NCBI GenBank assembly: GCA_008921705.1
Contig: VFFE01006968.1
Span: forward strand, 195,506 to 259,505
DNA length: 64,000 nucleotides
From: Burhinus oedicnemus
Taxonomy: Eukaryota; Chordata; Aves; Charadriiformes; Burhinidae
Direction of reading: 5' to 3'
A program made the translations under genes and the position numbers. Below, in pieces: positions 26,201 through 41,200 of the stretch (its first letter is position 1; each line of letters begins with the position of its first letter). The notes under the pieces were generated by a model that did no database searches, was not told the DNA's origin, and saw nothing but the letters and a program-made list of their open reading frames with translations.

Positions 26201-29200
26201 TTCTAGCAAAAGTTTTTAAAGCGCAGAAGACCTTGTTGTGTAAGTTGTCCAGAAAAAGTGTTTTTGCTCGCTTATATTTTATGAGTTGTATATGTCTCAT
26301 ATAAAATTACTTCTTGCTTTTTCTGTAAAGGGTGAAACAGAAAGCTGGGAATATGAAATCTTCTATTCATAATAATCCATTTTATTAATGCTGGAAGTTT
26401 CTTCACTGATTCCTGTTTATTTTAAGTATCTCTAGTTGGAGAATCCCATAGAAAGAAATCTGTTTAGCCAGAGATGGCGGGCAGGTTGAGATGACTGCTG
26501 CCCCTCCAATATGAGTTCTAACCTGCAGACAGTGACAGTACTAGGACAGTCTCTGTTTCAATGGCAAAACTCTTGTTGGTGAAGTGGAAATTCAGACTAG
26601 CCCATAATAATGAGGCTGTTCAGACTTTGTATCTTTTGTCGGCGGAGGGCAGTGAGTGCCAAAGCGGCTGCTTTGCCAGGGGATGTACTGAAGCATGCAG
26701 ACAGACTTCTATCGACTGGTAATCAGTAACAGCATTTACTGGACTTGAACTGTCTTCCAGCTTTATAAATGCTGTTTAGGAACACCCAATAGCTCTGCAT
26801 TGCCATTTGACAGACAGTTTTCAACTGAAATTTTTATTTATTCTTTAAAATAGGTTTTTCTCCATTTAGTAACAGTATCTTATAAATATGAATAATGACT
26901 TTCCCTAGATCTCAACATTTATTTTCACACTCATAATAAATGGACAGGCCAAATTTTATTGTTCGCTCTCTCTTTCCCACCATGCAGTCAGTTACCCTCC
27001 CTCTCCTACCTCTAGCGGGTTGTCAGCTAAAGAACAGCCCACCATTTGCAATGTATTTCAGCTGGATTATACACAGCCTCCACCTAAACACCATGCACAC
27101 ACATTACTATGCAAAGGCAGCAGACATCTGGAGAAAAAAGGCTGTAGGGGAGCCTTTGTGCTCACCCTCCTGTGTTCATTGCCCATCTTTTCAATCACAC
27201 TCTGCCCTCAAGAGTTATTCCTACAAGAATCTAGGGAGAAACCAGAGCTCATGAATCAGTTAAGAACTTGTTCTATTTGGTTTTCAGCACAAATTTGGGT
27301 TCTCGATTTTAATATTATTTAATATTTATTTCAATTGGATCTTTATTGGTCTTTTTTTGTTTGTTTGTTTGTTTATAAAAATGGAACATGCAAAATCCTG
27401 CGGCTCAAGGACGTACAATTTCCTTATGCTCCCTTTCCCCTTGGAGGGCTAAACTTTTTCCTAGGATTTCATCCCCTGAACATGTTCCACAGCATGAAGC
27501 TGCAATAATGTGCTGCATACTCTCAAGAAGAGGAATGACTGAGTATATAGTGTATCACAGACATTACTGTTTGGCCCATGCTCTGTAGCATAGCCTACAG
27601 AGTAGAATGGGAGTACGAGGAAAATTGTTTACAACTTCCTTGGGGCTCTGCAGGGACAATTCCAAAATCAAATACCAAGTGATGGAGAAAAAAAATGTAT
27701 TTTACCACCATTTATACTGCAATAGTCGTATTGTTTGGTTTCCAACTTTTTTGACCATTTCCCTCCCTGTGCAGAGAGACCAGGGAGAAATCTGAGAAAG
27801 GAAGCAATACTCTGCAGAACTAATGTGGTAAACATTGCATCCTTCCCAATCATGACACCTTCCTGATGGAGACTGCCTGGACTCTGTTTCAGAAGACCAA
27901 TGTGATCAAAGTCAAATTATGTTGTTATATACAGGTTATTGCTGGACAGCCAGAGAGAAAACAATTACACCATGTGTCAATGATACCTTTGCTGTGTAAC
28001 AAGAAGTGTTGATGAAGTATTACTTGAGTATCTCTTATACCTGTTGACACAGGTATAGCTGGTTTTCCTTCTGAAAATAATGCTTTACCTGAGATCTTCT
28101 TCTAAGGTCAAACAGGAGATTGTGATCAAGTCCTAAATTCTACTTAGTTATTTTAGAGTTCTCCCTACAGCAGATTTGGTTAAGTGCTGCCTTTTTCATT
28201 TTGAAATTGTATTTCTGGCTATGATATGTATCAGGGAGCAGGAACACCATGGCGTCTGGTCCCCTTCTTCCAGTTTGTTGCCACAGTTCTCATTTTGCCC
28301 CATCTCCTACCTTTCAGTGTTTCCAGATTCACAGCACAGCTGCCAAGCTTTGCTTTGGGAGAAGAACAGGGGCGTGAAGTGATAGCTAGGAAGTATTAGC
28401 GAACATTCACCTAATATTTTTCAGGTTTATTCAGAGGTCTAATTTTTCAGTCATTTCCACCGCAGCTAAGAAAGCACACATCTAAAGCAGCACTGAGTTA
28501 ACACAAAGCAGTGTGTCTGCAACAGCAAGCTGAAAGTCATGTTTAAAAAGAAAAACTTGACACACCTGGAATTTGAAGTTGACAGCCCCCTTAATTATTC
28601 CACTTTTGTCAGACACAAGAACACAATGGAAGTCTTTCTTTTCACGCCTGTTCCTAATAATTAATTTTTTAGAAATGCTCTCATCTCCGACTGGCTTGCC
28701 AAACAGAGACGAAGCCCTACTACACGAGCAAGCTATGGTGGTGTGGGATTACCCTCCTGGGGCTTGGAGAGGTGGGCAATTTCATAGCCTACGGATTTGC
28801 CCCCGTTGCCCTTGTCGCTCCACTGGGATGTGTATCTGTCACAGGTGAGATGGTTTGCCATTTTTTTGCTTGGGTGTATACTTTGACTGAACGCTTGTTT
28901 GTGACTAGAGGAATAATACCTCAGGAACTGCAGCAGGAACACAAGGGGAAAATGTTAATGTTGTGGTTTGAAAAGAAATTATTCATACAATTACATGAGC
29001 TGACAGTTTAACACAAACCCTCTACTTAACTCAGAGACTCCTCTAATATCTTTCTTTTTCCACAGCGTATTTGTGTCACTCTGTGCTCTGCTAGTTCCTG
29101 CCAGTTGGTCACCCAGGGCCGTACCAGCGTTGCTGGCTCTGCAAGCCCCCGAAGCGGGGGGCTGGCTTCCTGCTGACCGCACAGAGCTGTGGTCTCATCC

Positions 29201-32200
29201 TGAGCACCTACAACGTGTTTTCTATGCTACCGTCACACCAAGCGGTTTCTGCTGCCTGTCCCCTGCCCATCACCATAATTCGTGTTGACATGGGCAAACC
29301 TGCTTGACTCTCTGCAGCGTGTGACAAAAAGGGCCTAGAAATTTCCTGAAAAGTTTAGTTCATTCATGGACACTATCAAAGCTGTTCAGTTGTTCCTTCA
29401 TGCACAGATTAATGGAACTTTAGCAGAAGTACTATCTGTAGGACTTATTTGATGTGATCTTACTCTTTACTTCATGTGGGCTTTTTTGTAATTAAGGTAT
29501 TGACAGGTATGAGATGTCTGTTTCTTTGATAAAGAAACGTACGTTCTAAAATATGTTATCATGTTGTGCTATTGCAAAGCAGAGTGGACAGGGCAATATT
29601 GTACAGAGGCTGTGAAAACGGGAATACAGGGTGCAGCTGTATCCCTGAATCGAGTTGCTTCATATCCACAGCCGAACCAACCAGGGCTGAGATACCACAA
29701 CAGCTCTGCACACGCTGGACCTCATTTGCTTGCTATTGACACGTGGTAACATTTCATGGTCTGTCTCTGGCTACCAGTTTCATGCTTGGAAGTGACATTG
29801 CAGTGAGTGATTCTGCATGGGAACATAGAAAAGATGAATTATCTTCCCGGTGGACTGGCTGGCTGTAGTGAAAGGAGGCAGCCAACCTTTAGCCTGTCTT
29901 TAGCAAAGAGATATTGGGGAGGGAAACTGCAGGCAATTTACTGTAACCTTTAATGTTAAACTATTGCAGAATTCTGGAGAATGAGACATAAAGCCACAGT
30001 AGTTCACCATTGTAGGAAAGACTTCTCAAACAAAGGAATGAGATATTACCTGAGATGAAAATGTAAATTAATATGACATATCCCAGTGTGATTTTGCTAG
30101 CAGTAGTTATATCTTTAACAATTGTAGACATTTCCAGATGTCTCTGAACATAAAGGGACATTGACCAATCTCATTTGTTGCCCAAACTGAATAAAATGCA
30201 AATATAGAAAACTAGAAAGAAGAAGTGAAAAGCAGCAGGAAGGGAAAACAATTCCATTGGTTATTAAACTGCTACAAAGAAGAGGTCACACTTAAGGGTG
30301 ATTTTTATCTGGGCAGATTCCTTCTTTACCTTTGCAATATGCAAAGAAATGTTGCATCTGTCTCCTCCGTTCTCCATTTCCCCTTACTTATAACAAATAT
30401 CAAGAAAGCATTTTCCTAACAGTGATATCTTATCAAAATTCTCATCCACTTTTTTTTTTTTTTAACAAACCCAAAATGCTTATCCTGGAAGATGCCAGAA
30501 AGCACTTTAATATCTTATATTCCATTCCCATATATCAGCTGACAATATCCATTTCATAGCCCAAACAATAAAGATATCTGAAATTTTATTTAGTCTAGCA
30601 AACATTCCCTTAAGGAAGGGAAAGTAAAACTGATGCAGACAGCCAATAACTTCCTAGTAACACTTCCTACCATTAGATACTCTCCTGTCTTCTGGAATTA
30701 AAGCCAGAGAGAGAGAGCATCCTTTTAATTTTACAATATTCCATCATTTAGTGCAATGACAAACTGACCAGGACACATGTGCATCATCTGCTAACAACTG
30801 AGCAAAGGATAGTTTAGGCAACAGGTCTTCCAATTTAAAAGATTAAGAAATATTGTGTTGTGACCTCTTTTAGGTGGTGGAGGGTGGACTTTGCACAGCC
30901 TGATTTGCAGTTGTTTTGAGGTGCTGTTGAATGTGTGCCTTTGATACGTTAATTTTTTAAATGAAGAAATTAAGCACTTGATAAGAGACTTCAGATGTGA
31001 GTATGAACCATAAGTCCACCCTTCTGATAAGCATTTTGTCGAAATTTGGTGTCAACACATCCCACATGGTAAGAGCTGACTCTCACTTGCATTGGGTACT
31101 CACTACCTATGGTGTACCGAGGGGAAATGTGCTTTGCAGTGTGCCCAGTCACCTAGGGGATTCTCTGAAGATCTCTGTCACTCTGGATTTGCAAGGAACG
31201 TTTCCTTTGCTTGGAAATCAGGATTCTGGAGGAGGATAAGACAGACTGGCATCTCTGCCCAAAACAGATTTGGGCTGTACATATCATGTATCTCCAGACC
31301 TCTGAGACAGGAAGCATCCTGGGTCTTAAAATAGATGGAGCCAACATCTATTATGCTCTGCTACCAATTAACTGCATCCAACTAAATTTTGCACTTAACT
31401 CGGTATCAATTAAACAGTGAAAAGTTTGTGTCTCATTCTATTGAGCTTGATGCTTCTGATGGCTTGGTTTTAGAAAGAATCCAGCACCACAGACCATGAA
31501 TTGGCATGACACCAGTAGATTCTAAGGGTTTTTTTCTTAGAATTAAGCTACAAAGACTATATTTTTCTTCTTACACAGTGGAAGTATTTCTGTGTGTGGT
31601 TGCAATGATGCAAGCTCTACATCTGTTCAGGGTTTTAAATAGTTTGAGAAGACAGCAGTTGTTTTCTTCAAGAGGAGAAATTGGTAAATTTTTAATTTAA
31701 AAGTGGAGGAGTAATACATGTTTGATGTGTTCATTAAAAAGCTTTTTATACTTAAAAATTAAAAATCATGTTTTACATGTAGCTTGGGTAATTTTAGGCT
31801 GCTGTGGTTTTTAGCTCATTGTCTTGCTTTTGCCTGCAGAAATAACTTGGGGGTGGGGAAGATGAGGAGAGGCCACTGGTATCAGAGGTAATTTCTTCTG
31901 CAGGTTTCATCATTCTGTAGAGATCTGTTTTACACTTAACTCACTTAGACTGACATTGTTGAGATCCCTTTGCATTTTCATATGCTCCCTCTAAATAGCT
32001 TTGAGGCAAGAAATTGCTTTAGGCTTTGAAAATTGATATCCCTGATGGTGCTTTAGGAAAAAGATTCTCAAATATTCTCATAGAAATGGATTTCTCCCAC
32101 TCACTGTAATGTAACATCTTTGTGGCCCAAGAACTTGGGATTTTGAGAACTCTGTTACTAATGAGAATTGGGACACATTCACCAGACTGTTCTTTAAAAT

Positions 32201-35200
32201 ACTTTATTTGTACTTGTCTAGAAGATGCAACAAAAGGATTTGCAGGATTCTTCCTTCTCTCTGCAGTGTGTATGTCCTATAATCCAGTTTCCAGAATTAA
32301 GCTCACCTTAATGCTCTCTCTTTTGAGCAATTCCTCTGATATTTAGCTTGCTTTTTATTAGGATACTGGCATTAAGGATGGGGAAAAATTTTTCAAGTTT
32401 TGTCCACCACTTTTCCAGTACTAATATTTAATCATGTTAGAAATGTTACCTGTTCAGTGTGCAGGATAGCTCTCAAGAGATCGTGCACCAACTGACTAAA
32501 TTCTGTAATATCTTCCTTTGTATTCAGTGTACCATTAATATCTATCATATAAACTAAGAATATGTTTGAGTAGTCAATTAGCTGTGATGAATTTGTTCTC
32601 AGATGTCTTGGGCAGAGCTAGCTAGCTAGTTGTTTAACTCTGGCTATGCACACAGGTATTCTTAAATTTCCTCAAATTTGTGTTAATTCTCCCTGACCTG
32701 GCCCTGAAGAACACCCAGGTCCCACAAGGTTGAAATGTATCCATCCTCCTCATACCTGGATCCTCTTCCCTGTCTACCCCAAAATGACCCACAGTAGGTC
32801 AGCAAACTGGTTTTCCTTGAGCTTCTGCCCTCCTGTTGAGCAAGACAGTATATCTGAGATGTAGGCAGGATAAGATGAAGGAAGTTTTAAGCTAATAGCC
32901 TCAGGGCAGGGAGATTCTCAGGCATGGATTGTCTATATGCAGGCTCCACCGTGGTGATGGTGCTACAGGTACTCAAAATCAGCTGGGATTTATCTGTCAG
33001 TGCCTTCAGAGTGCACATGGACTTGCCTGTCCTCATGCTTTGTGCATGGGCATTAGGGGCCGTCTCTGCTTCCTGTCATTCTGTCCCCCCCAGTAGCACT
33101 TGAATGGGAGAGAGTTATTTTAGTCTGCTCCAAGACTGTAAGCACAGCTCCTTTCTCCAAACCAGTTCCTTTCCTTCTGAATGTGCTTAATAAAAATGCT
33201 TGGGCACTTTTTTTTAATAATTTTTTCACACTATCCTTCAGCTAAACAACATTCCTCTCGTGACTGGCAACCTCATCAGTTCAGCCTTTTTTCTTGTCCC
33301 CCCTTAGTGTGCGTTCCATCTTAGTGGAAATACTGGTACTTGCCCAGGAAGGCCTGGTCCCCATTTTCTGCCCCCTTAACCTGCTGCTCATTTGAGCTGC
33401 AGTGATCAAATAAACTACCTGCCTCACCATCTCTCCAGATCTTCCTGACTGTGTGGCAGAATCCCATAGCTTGAGTTTGGGGATGGATTAAAGCATCTCC
33501 AAGTGCTTCTGTACTGGGATGGTCCTGAATCTCTTCAGGTTGGAAGGTAGACTGAGGGTCTCTCTGTATAAAGCATACTTTAAGGTCACGTCTTAAAATA
33601 TAACTGGCAGCAACTGCATTCTCACAGCTTGAGCACTGCTCAACAGATGTAGTGCCAAATCAACAGCGTGAGCTTAAACTGCTTCGTTAGATGGAGGCAG
33701 ACCCTTAAGTTGCACAAAACAGCATAAATGCTTGGTCGCAAAGTGAAATGGTTTTCTTGTTGCACAAACTGGGAGAGGTGCAAACATTAAACTATAGTCT
33801 TTGAATCATGGCTAGGACTCCTTCTTTGGTATTTTATCCAGACCACCGGTGAAATGGGTACAAAAGTATTCTGCAGAAAGGGTGGGTTTAAAGGCCTTTA
33901 CTTGACTGAATCAGTTAAGCCTAACAGAATGAACATTTGAGGCAAATACTATATTTTGTGTTTTTATTGGAAAACTATTGGACAAGACAGAAGCAGTAAA
34001 AGCAGTTTATGCATTTAGGAGGAGAGTACTAATCTATTTAAAATAGTACATAAAGCTCATCTAAGAATTGAAAAGAGGAAAAAAGGATATATTAATATTT
34101 GAAGTTATGAACAGTTATGAAAGGAATTATTTAGTGTAAGACCTGATAGTAAAAATAGAGGTAAAAAGATGAGATTCATAAATAGCCTCAGTAGCAGGAA
34201 ACAACTTAATAATGAAATATATTTATTTGTGAAATAGTTTTGGGTAGGAAAAATAAGTGAGGGCACTCTTTCATTTGAGTTTTTTAAGGCTGGATTGGAC
34301 AAAATATGGAAACTACACTCTATGGATCAGTATGTATTTTCTATCTTTAACTTCTGTTGTGTATTATCCCTTTCTTAAAGAAACAAACCAGAAACAATCC
34401 TAACTAACTGCAGCTTTCATGTCTAGGAGGCAGAGGAGTTGTTTTGTGAGCTGGGTTCTCACCATTCAGTGTCTGCTACTGGCAGAACCCACATATCACA
34501 CTACTCTTTATTTCTATTTGTGCTGGAGAAAACCTCCGTATGGAAATAATTGTAAACGATCACTCTCCTAAGAGAATGAGCAGCTGACTAAGCTATGTGT
34601 AGCACCATTACAGCCTTCCCTTCAGATGCTTGATTGCATACCATGCAGAAATGCACATTTTCTACTATTTTTTCAATTTAAATTGAAATTCACATGCTGC
34701 AGTGAAGATATGTTCATTCAATAATGTGAATATATATTCATTCAATATATAGTGAATACATATTCATTCAATAATGAATACAAAACAACCTGGTTTATGC
34801 TGATGCATGGGCAGGTGAAGTTGTATCAACATAACAATTAAGCTCCTGAATAAACTCTTTTTTTCCCATTGTCTACCCAATAGTTTTTATTTATCATGAT
34901 TTTGATGTAGTGCCAAGTCATAATATTTTCATTTGAAATACTAACTGTATTTCCAGATTGAAGAGTTTCATAAGCCTTCAGAAAGGCTCTGTCATATAGA
35001 TACAGATATTGTACAGGACCTATTTACCTCTCAATTTGTGGATATTAATACAGGCGTGATGCAATCAAGGCATGAAATGAACTCGAGGATTTCATTAGGA
35101 TGTGTTGGCTCTGTAATGTTTAATCCTTAACAGATCATCTCCCAGATTTGCTGCCCTTCACTAGATCTAGCAGGCTATGTGCCACCGCTCTCAGCAGGAG

Positions 35201-38200
35201 TAGGATCTCTGCCTAGTTTTGAAAGTTTTACCTTAGTAATTAGTTAAAAAGCTAAAAATGTTGATTCACCCAAAAGTATACAAGTCTTCTCAGATGACCA
35301 GGGGTGCAGTCTTTGCTTCAATGATTTACAGGCTGACAATTTGGGCTTAGAGTAGTGCATGTGTTGTGTTGCTAAAACCAGTGGCTGAAAACCAACGAGG
35401 CTTCAGAACACTGATAAATTTCTTGTTTTGCTGCCAAGCTGTTGCCAGCTTACACTTTGACAAAATTTGTCTGCATTTCTGTATTGTTATATTCTATTGC
35501 TGACAAATTAAAAAAAAATCAGAGACTATTCCTCCCTCTGACACAGATCTCAATCTCTATAACTGCCTATTGCTTTTAAAAAAACCCAGGCAAACAAATG
35601 AACCGTTGCAAAGACACATAAATACTTCTCAGCACAGGAATTTTCCAAGTTCCTCAGTCTATTCATCCATAGATCTGAACATAACGTTCAGTGATTTATT
35701 TCCCACATCAGTATAATGGTATAGGAGGAGGAGGCAGAGGGGGAACTAGAGGACCTTGGCATGGGAAAGGGAAAATTGGGGCTGGGTGGTAGGAAGTTAG
35801 ACTCATGCTGTGGTGACGGGGCGAAATCCTGGTAAAGGGGAAGCTGGCTAGGAGGAAAGCGTGAGGGTGTAACATCACTGGTGTTGAGGAGGAGAAGTGG
35901 GAAGACAGGACACACCTTGCCCGTGGTCTGAGGGATAGTGAGGAAGGAGCAGAGAGTCTGGGAAGCCAAGCACAGCGGTTTCAGCAGGGCTGCATTTAGG
36001 AGCTGAAGTTGGGACACAGTAAGGTCTTTAACTCATATATCTGGTGGGCTTAGCTGTTGCCTCTGGCTGCCCACTTACACTTGTGACACGGGTTCACAAA
36101 GTCTTAGGATAACTCAGATTAGAAGGGACTTCAGGAGGTCCCTAACTCAACCTCCTGCTCACAGCAGGGTCAGCTTGGAGACCACCAGGCAGAGAGGAGA
36201 TGGTGGGGGGAATGCGCTGGCATTTTGTCTTAAACTGCCTTTTCTGGAGGAGTTAATGTCTTAAGCAGCTAAATGCACCTCAGACTGTGAGCTGGAGCCC
36301 AAAGGAGATAAGGAAGAGGGGCAGAGCAGCTGTAAGGGCTGTGAATTTCTCACTGGGCTCCCGGGGTGCACGTTGTTGCCTGACATTTGTCTTGCTGGCC
36401 AGGGAAAGCTGCAAAGCCAGCAGAAGGCAAAGCGAGTAAAGGGCAGCCTGCGCTCCTGGGGCTCACAGGCTCCCTTCATATCCCTCCTCCTCTGGCTCCT
36501 CACTCTCTGTGTCAAGCAACCTGCCCTTTGTTTCTTTGATTTAACCTGGTTCAAAACTGCCCTGCAAACTGAAGAATATAAAAGACTATTTAAAAATCAA
36601 GCTTATGGAGCTTAAACCCCAGAAAATTAAAAAAATAAAAATAAAATTTAAATATTGTGTTAGACAGTGTGTCATAATAAGGTGCTGTCTTGGCTGTGCT
36701 ACCATAAGTTGCTTAAAATTCAGCCCTGAAGGTAAGAGCCAGAGTTAGCCAGGCTCCTGATCAGTCCTCTATGTCCTCTAGCATCTCATCAGTTCTGTGT
36801 AACTCTTCTCTGCTTCTTCACTTAGGTTTACCCCATTTGCTTTTCTTCTTTACTTGAATGCATATGAAGTGTTGTTGGCTTATCCACAGGGACAGTTGTC
36901 TGTTGTGTTCAGAGCCTCTCCTGGGTCTCACTCTCCTCACCTTGGTGTTGCACCTCCCCTCTAACTTCAGTTTTTCCTCCAATCCCAGGTGGCCTGTGTT
37001 CTTAAAACCTCTCCTATTTTTAGATTCCTCTACGTATTACACATGATAAAGAACATTAATTATACATACTTTCTGTTAAGCTCATGATCTCTTGTGCATT
37101 ACCAGCTATCTCTGGAGAAAGAGCTTTCCACATTTGAATGCATTATTAAAGCGGATGACAGGCTGAGTGACAAGTTTCATTATCTGGATGCATTTCAGTG
37201 CCTCCCTGTGCCCACTGCCAGCCTCCAAGACTGTGATCCCCCCAAGCTGCCATTTGTCATCTCCAGAGAAGCAGGCAGTAGAATTTTGGGCATAACTCAT
37301 CTCACCCTAAACTGGATGCCAACACTAGAATTGAACCCTAAATTGCATTTACTAGATCTGTGCTGAATGCAGAGACCCCAGACAAGGGGGTACTAAAAAA
37401 ATTCATTAAACAGCAAGTCTTTGCTGTGACAGTGTCTGCCTAGGTGGGTGGGCTGAGGTGGAGTTTGGGAGAGCTACGACAGCAGGGAGACAGAGCAGTA
37501 ATTAATTCCTGCACTATCTTGGGTTGCTGCTGCTTCTTTCCTGGCTTTTGTCCTCTCTCTTTTCTAAAGCTAGGTCGCTCTGCTGTTACCAGTGTTGCCT
37601 GGATACTGGTGTCTTTTCTCCAGCAAAGTTGTCACTGAAACATTGAATAAAGAAAATCATGTCAGGCAGCTTACTTTCAGTGAGGCATTTTCAGTTGAAG
37701 ACTCTTTTATTGCACTTATTCATTTGCATAGATCTCCATCACCCTTGATACAGTTTAAATTTATGAATTCTGCTATATCTGATTTTCTACCGACTGGATA
37801 ACACAGACATGATGCTGAATTCCAGGTCTCTGTTTACCTCTTGGTATGAACCTGCCTAGATTTATCTAGAGTATATCTACTAGCTAACCACGAATTATAT
37901 TTTCCATCAGAACAATCGAGATAATGAGGCAAAGATGGCTGCAAAAAGGTTGAACTGTTATTTCAAGAATACACCAAGAATTTCACGCAGTAGGCAGGAA
38001 CAGAGCTCTTGTAACAGCATCCCATGATTTAGCTTCGATGTGTCCCTTCACTGTCCCTCCTGGGCAGAGCCTTTCTTTGAGGTTCCTAAATGAATCTAAC
38101 ATTAGCAATGCACCTCTCCCAAAGGCCTTTCCTCATCTCTTTTACATAGGAGCTATTTGGCCTCTTTTGCTTCTCCTTAGAGGTAGGTGCCCTAATGTTG

Positions 38201-41200
38201 TGTGCTGGAATAGAGCCATCTCTCCCAGGTAGCCAAGTCTCATACATCTTAAGTCCAAACCCCTTCTTCCCTCTCTAGCACATGTCCACACTGAGCTGCT
38301 TACCAGAAATCCCGGTGATCATTACTGCTGCTCACCCACCCACTGCTGCCCTTCCAGGAGAGGCAGGACTAGGAGCTGGCACAGGGATGATGCGAGAGCT
38401 GGACAAGGGAAAGGGTTTTCCAGGGAACAGGAGGTCATTTCCAGGGCTCACTTCCATTTTTCTCTTTCCTCATTGCAAGTCACTCTAGAAGAACATGTGC
38501 AGTGCTCCTGTATGGTACATATGTTGGTTCTTCCACCTGCTTGTTGCAGACATCATGACCACTTTCTTAGTTCATACTAAATTTTATGCTTTTGCAGTAG
38601 CTTTCTTCCTCTTGGTTGTACTGCTGCTACTTTTCTATTAAAACACTGAAGTCTAAAGAAGCAGAATTTTATCCTTCTATGAGGCAATTTGCCTTGAGCA
38701 AGTCCATACAGTGAGTTGGTGGCAAAATGGGGAGTGGAATGGTAAGGCTGATCGGTGCCCAGCTTTCCTGACACTTCAACATTATGACTGAATCAGAGCA
38801 GTTTAAGCAGTGTCTGCGTGGGAGACTGGAAGGGTATTGCATCTCTTCAACCACGTAAGAGCCTGCTGGATACATTTAAAATCTTACAAAAACTGAGGGT
38901 TGGTTGGTTGCCGGAATGGACTCCTGGCTGGTTATATCACAGTATGGTGCAACAACAACAGCCGTGAGATATATTTGTACTTGGCCCAGGGCAGCTTTTT
39001 GCTACAGCACTTGACGTTTTATCAAATATAAAAAATGTCTTTATATTTCTGCTCTAGGTAGTGCATTTATTTCTGTCTTATTCCTAGAGAAGACTATGAG
39101 GGCTGCTGATATATTGGGTAAGTAAGCATTTGCTAATATGGACATGTGTGTTGCCATATGCTTAGCAAGCTGTCACTCTCACGCAGCCCCCCACTTTCCC
39201 ACTCCCACTTTCCCGAGCAAGTGTTTCGAGGCAGATACTTACAAAATTGGGAAGAAGTGACAAAAAGCGAGAGAATCTTCAATGCATCTGGAAAAGACTG
39301 CATTCCCAAATCCTCTGCTCTTATAACCATAACTCATTCCTTATGTGCCCTTATTGCTCAAATTTATTTTTGTTGTCTATTTTTGCCTCTGAGGTTGTAT
39401 TTAGTATTATATTTATGAGTACAACACAATTTTAATAAAAACAATGAAGTTATTGAGTTATTCATTCAAATACAAGATTTTTTTTTTTCTTACTGCACAG
39501 ACATTGCTCAAAAATTCAAGCTCAATTAAAAGTGACAACTTCCCTTTTGGTATTAATTTTATCACTTCAAAGAACAAATAATCATGTTGTCAAGTGTTTT
39601 GCTGCGAAACACGGTCTTCACTGTAAAAGCATGTCAACTTTTTGTCTGTGTCCAAGATTCTTTTGCATATCAAACTGTCCAGCTTGTACACAGTAATAGT
39701 GAGAGACAAGCATATTTCAGGGTTTGGGCTTTACACCAAGCCATCTTGGCTGGGACAGTGCACCTGATGTTGCTACGGGGCACCTGATATTTCTGTGGGG
39801 TTCCTAGTGTCTAGAATTGATTGTCCATACTATAATGAGGACATCCCAGCTGTTCTCATGAATGTTTTGGAGAGATCTGTTCAGTATTGTTCCAGGAATA
39901 CTATATAATATTTATTTAGGTTTGGGATCCAAGTTTGCCAGCTCAGCTGCTACATTGAAAATCCCCCCTCCCTTGACTGATCATGTTTCCCTTATGGTCT
40001 TATACATTGTGTGTTGCTTTAACCAGTGTTCAAGCACTGATTTATTTTATTTCTGTGAGTTTGACTTTGCAAGAAGGATTTAACAATGTTGCTACATTCC
40101 ATAGGAATGAGCTGTATGATGGGAAATATGGTGATGTTTTTGCAAGCACATAAATATAGAACAGTTCTGCTTTTCCAAAGGAACTGTGTGCAATAGCAGT
40201 GCCAGCAAAGTCCTCCGGATGCGCTTTGTTTTGTATTCCTAAGCCTCGTATTCCACACCAATTTATAGGTTTGCCAAGAATTTTAAAGATTACTTGAAAA
40301 AAAAAAATTGATTAGTTAATATCTTCCTTAATCCAATACAGTTTATGAGCTCAGGATCGGCTCACTTCTATCTCAGTACCTCGACGAACATCTGTGTTTG
40401 TCAGCTGGCTGTCCACAAGGCAGAACTTCCAGATTTTTATTAAAAGCACAATAATGCAAGTTCGACCTTGAAAAGGGGCCCTGGCAACCTAATGGCTGAA
40501 CAGTCTTCTGCAAATCAACCTTTTATAAAACAGTTCGTAGGTCTGCAAATACAACAGGGAGCGGCCAAAATGTTGGCTTCATGACAGCTTCACACGAGCA
40601 TTGGACTGCAACGTATCTGTTGAGCTTGATGTTTCCAGGGCAGGTCTGTAGCTGGTGCAGATCTCTGTGGCCACACTGACTTTGGGAGAGCTGTGTTTAT
40701 TTGCACTGATTAATGATCTAGCTGTCTGCCTCAGTAAGCAACTTACCCTTTCAGTTTAGGATGAGTTTGTGTGACCTGCTTGTGAGAAATTCAAAGGATC
40801 GATTCTCCTTTGTCGTGGACTTGGTATTAGAATTGAGAATATTTGAGAACACATTGCTGCGTTGCAACCCTAATTCATAAGGCTTTACTGACAGCTTTTT
40901 TCATATTCCCAAAATCTTTTGAGTCTTTAATAAAAATTACACTAGACAGGACCACAAATGCAAGGCAACCCGAGTACCTAAGCCCAGATCTGATTAAACG
41001 GACTTAAATTTTCTTCTAGAAACTATTTCCAAGTCAGCTGGAGAGCAAGCATGACCATGATTAACAAATATTGTCATACCAAAATAATGTGTCTTTTTCT
41101 TTAAAGGAGGAACACTGACAGTAACAGGGACATACTTGCTGGTGACATTCGCTCCAAATGTACCCCAAGATCTCACAGCAAGACAAATACAGAATTACTT

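Larger units (their letters stand above)
28845..39057 (+). other. NIPAL2: NIPAL2 intron 3 (10.2 kb)
   Basis: The intron runs from donor gtgaga to acceptor ctctag. It contains a poly-T run at 30450-30463, an 18-bp palindrome with adjacent AT-rich repeats (34671-34781), a G-rich tract near 35724 and a CR1 fragment (36093-36183). No additional exon was found. Confidence 0.85.
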
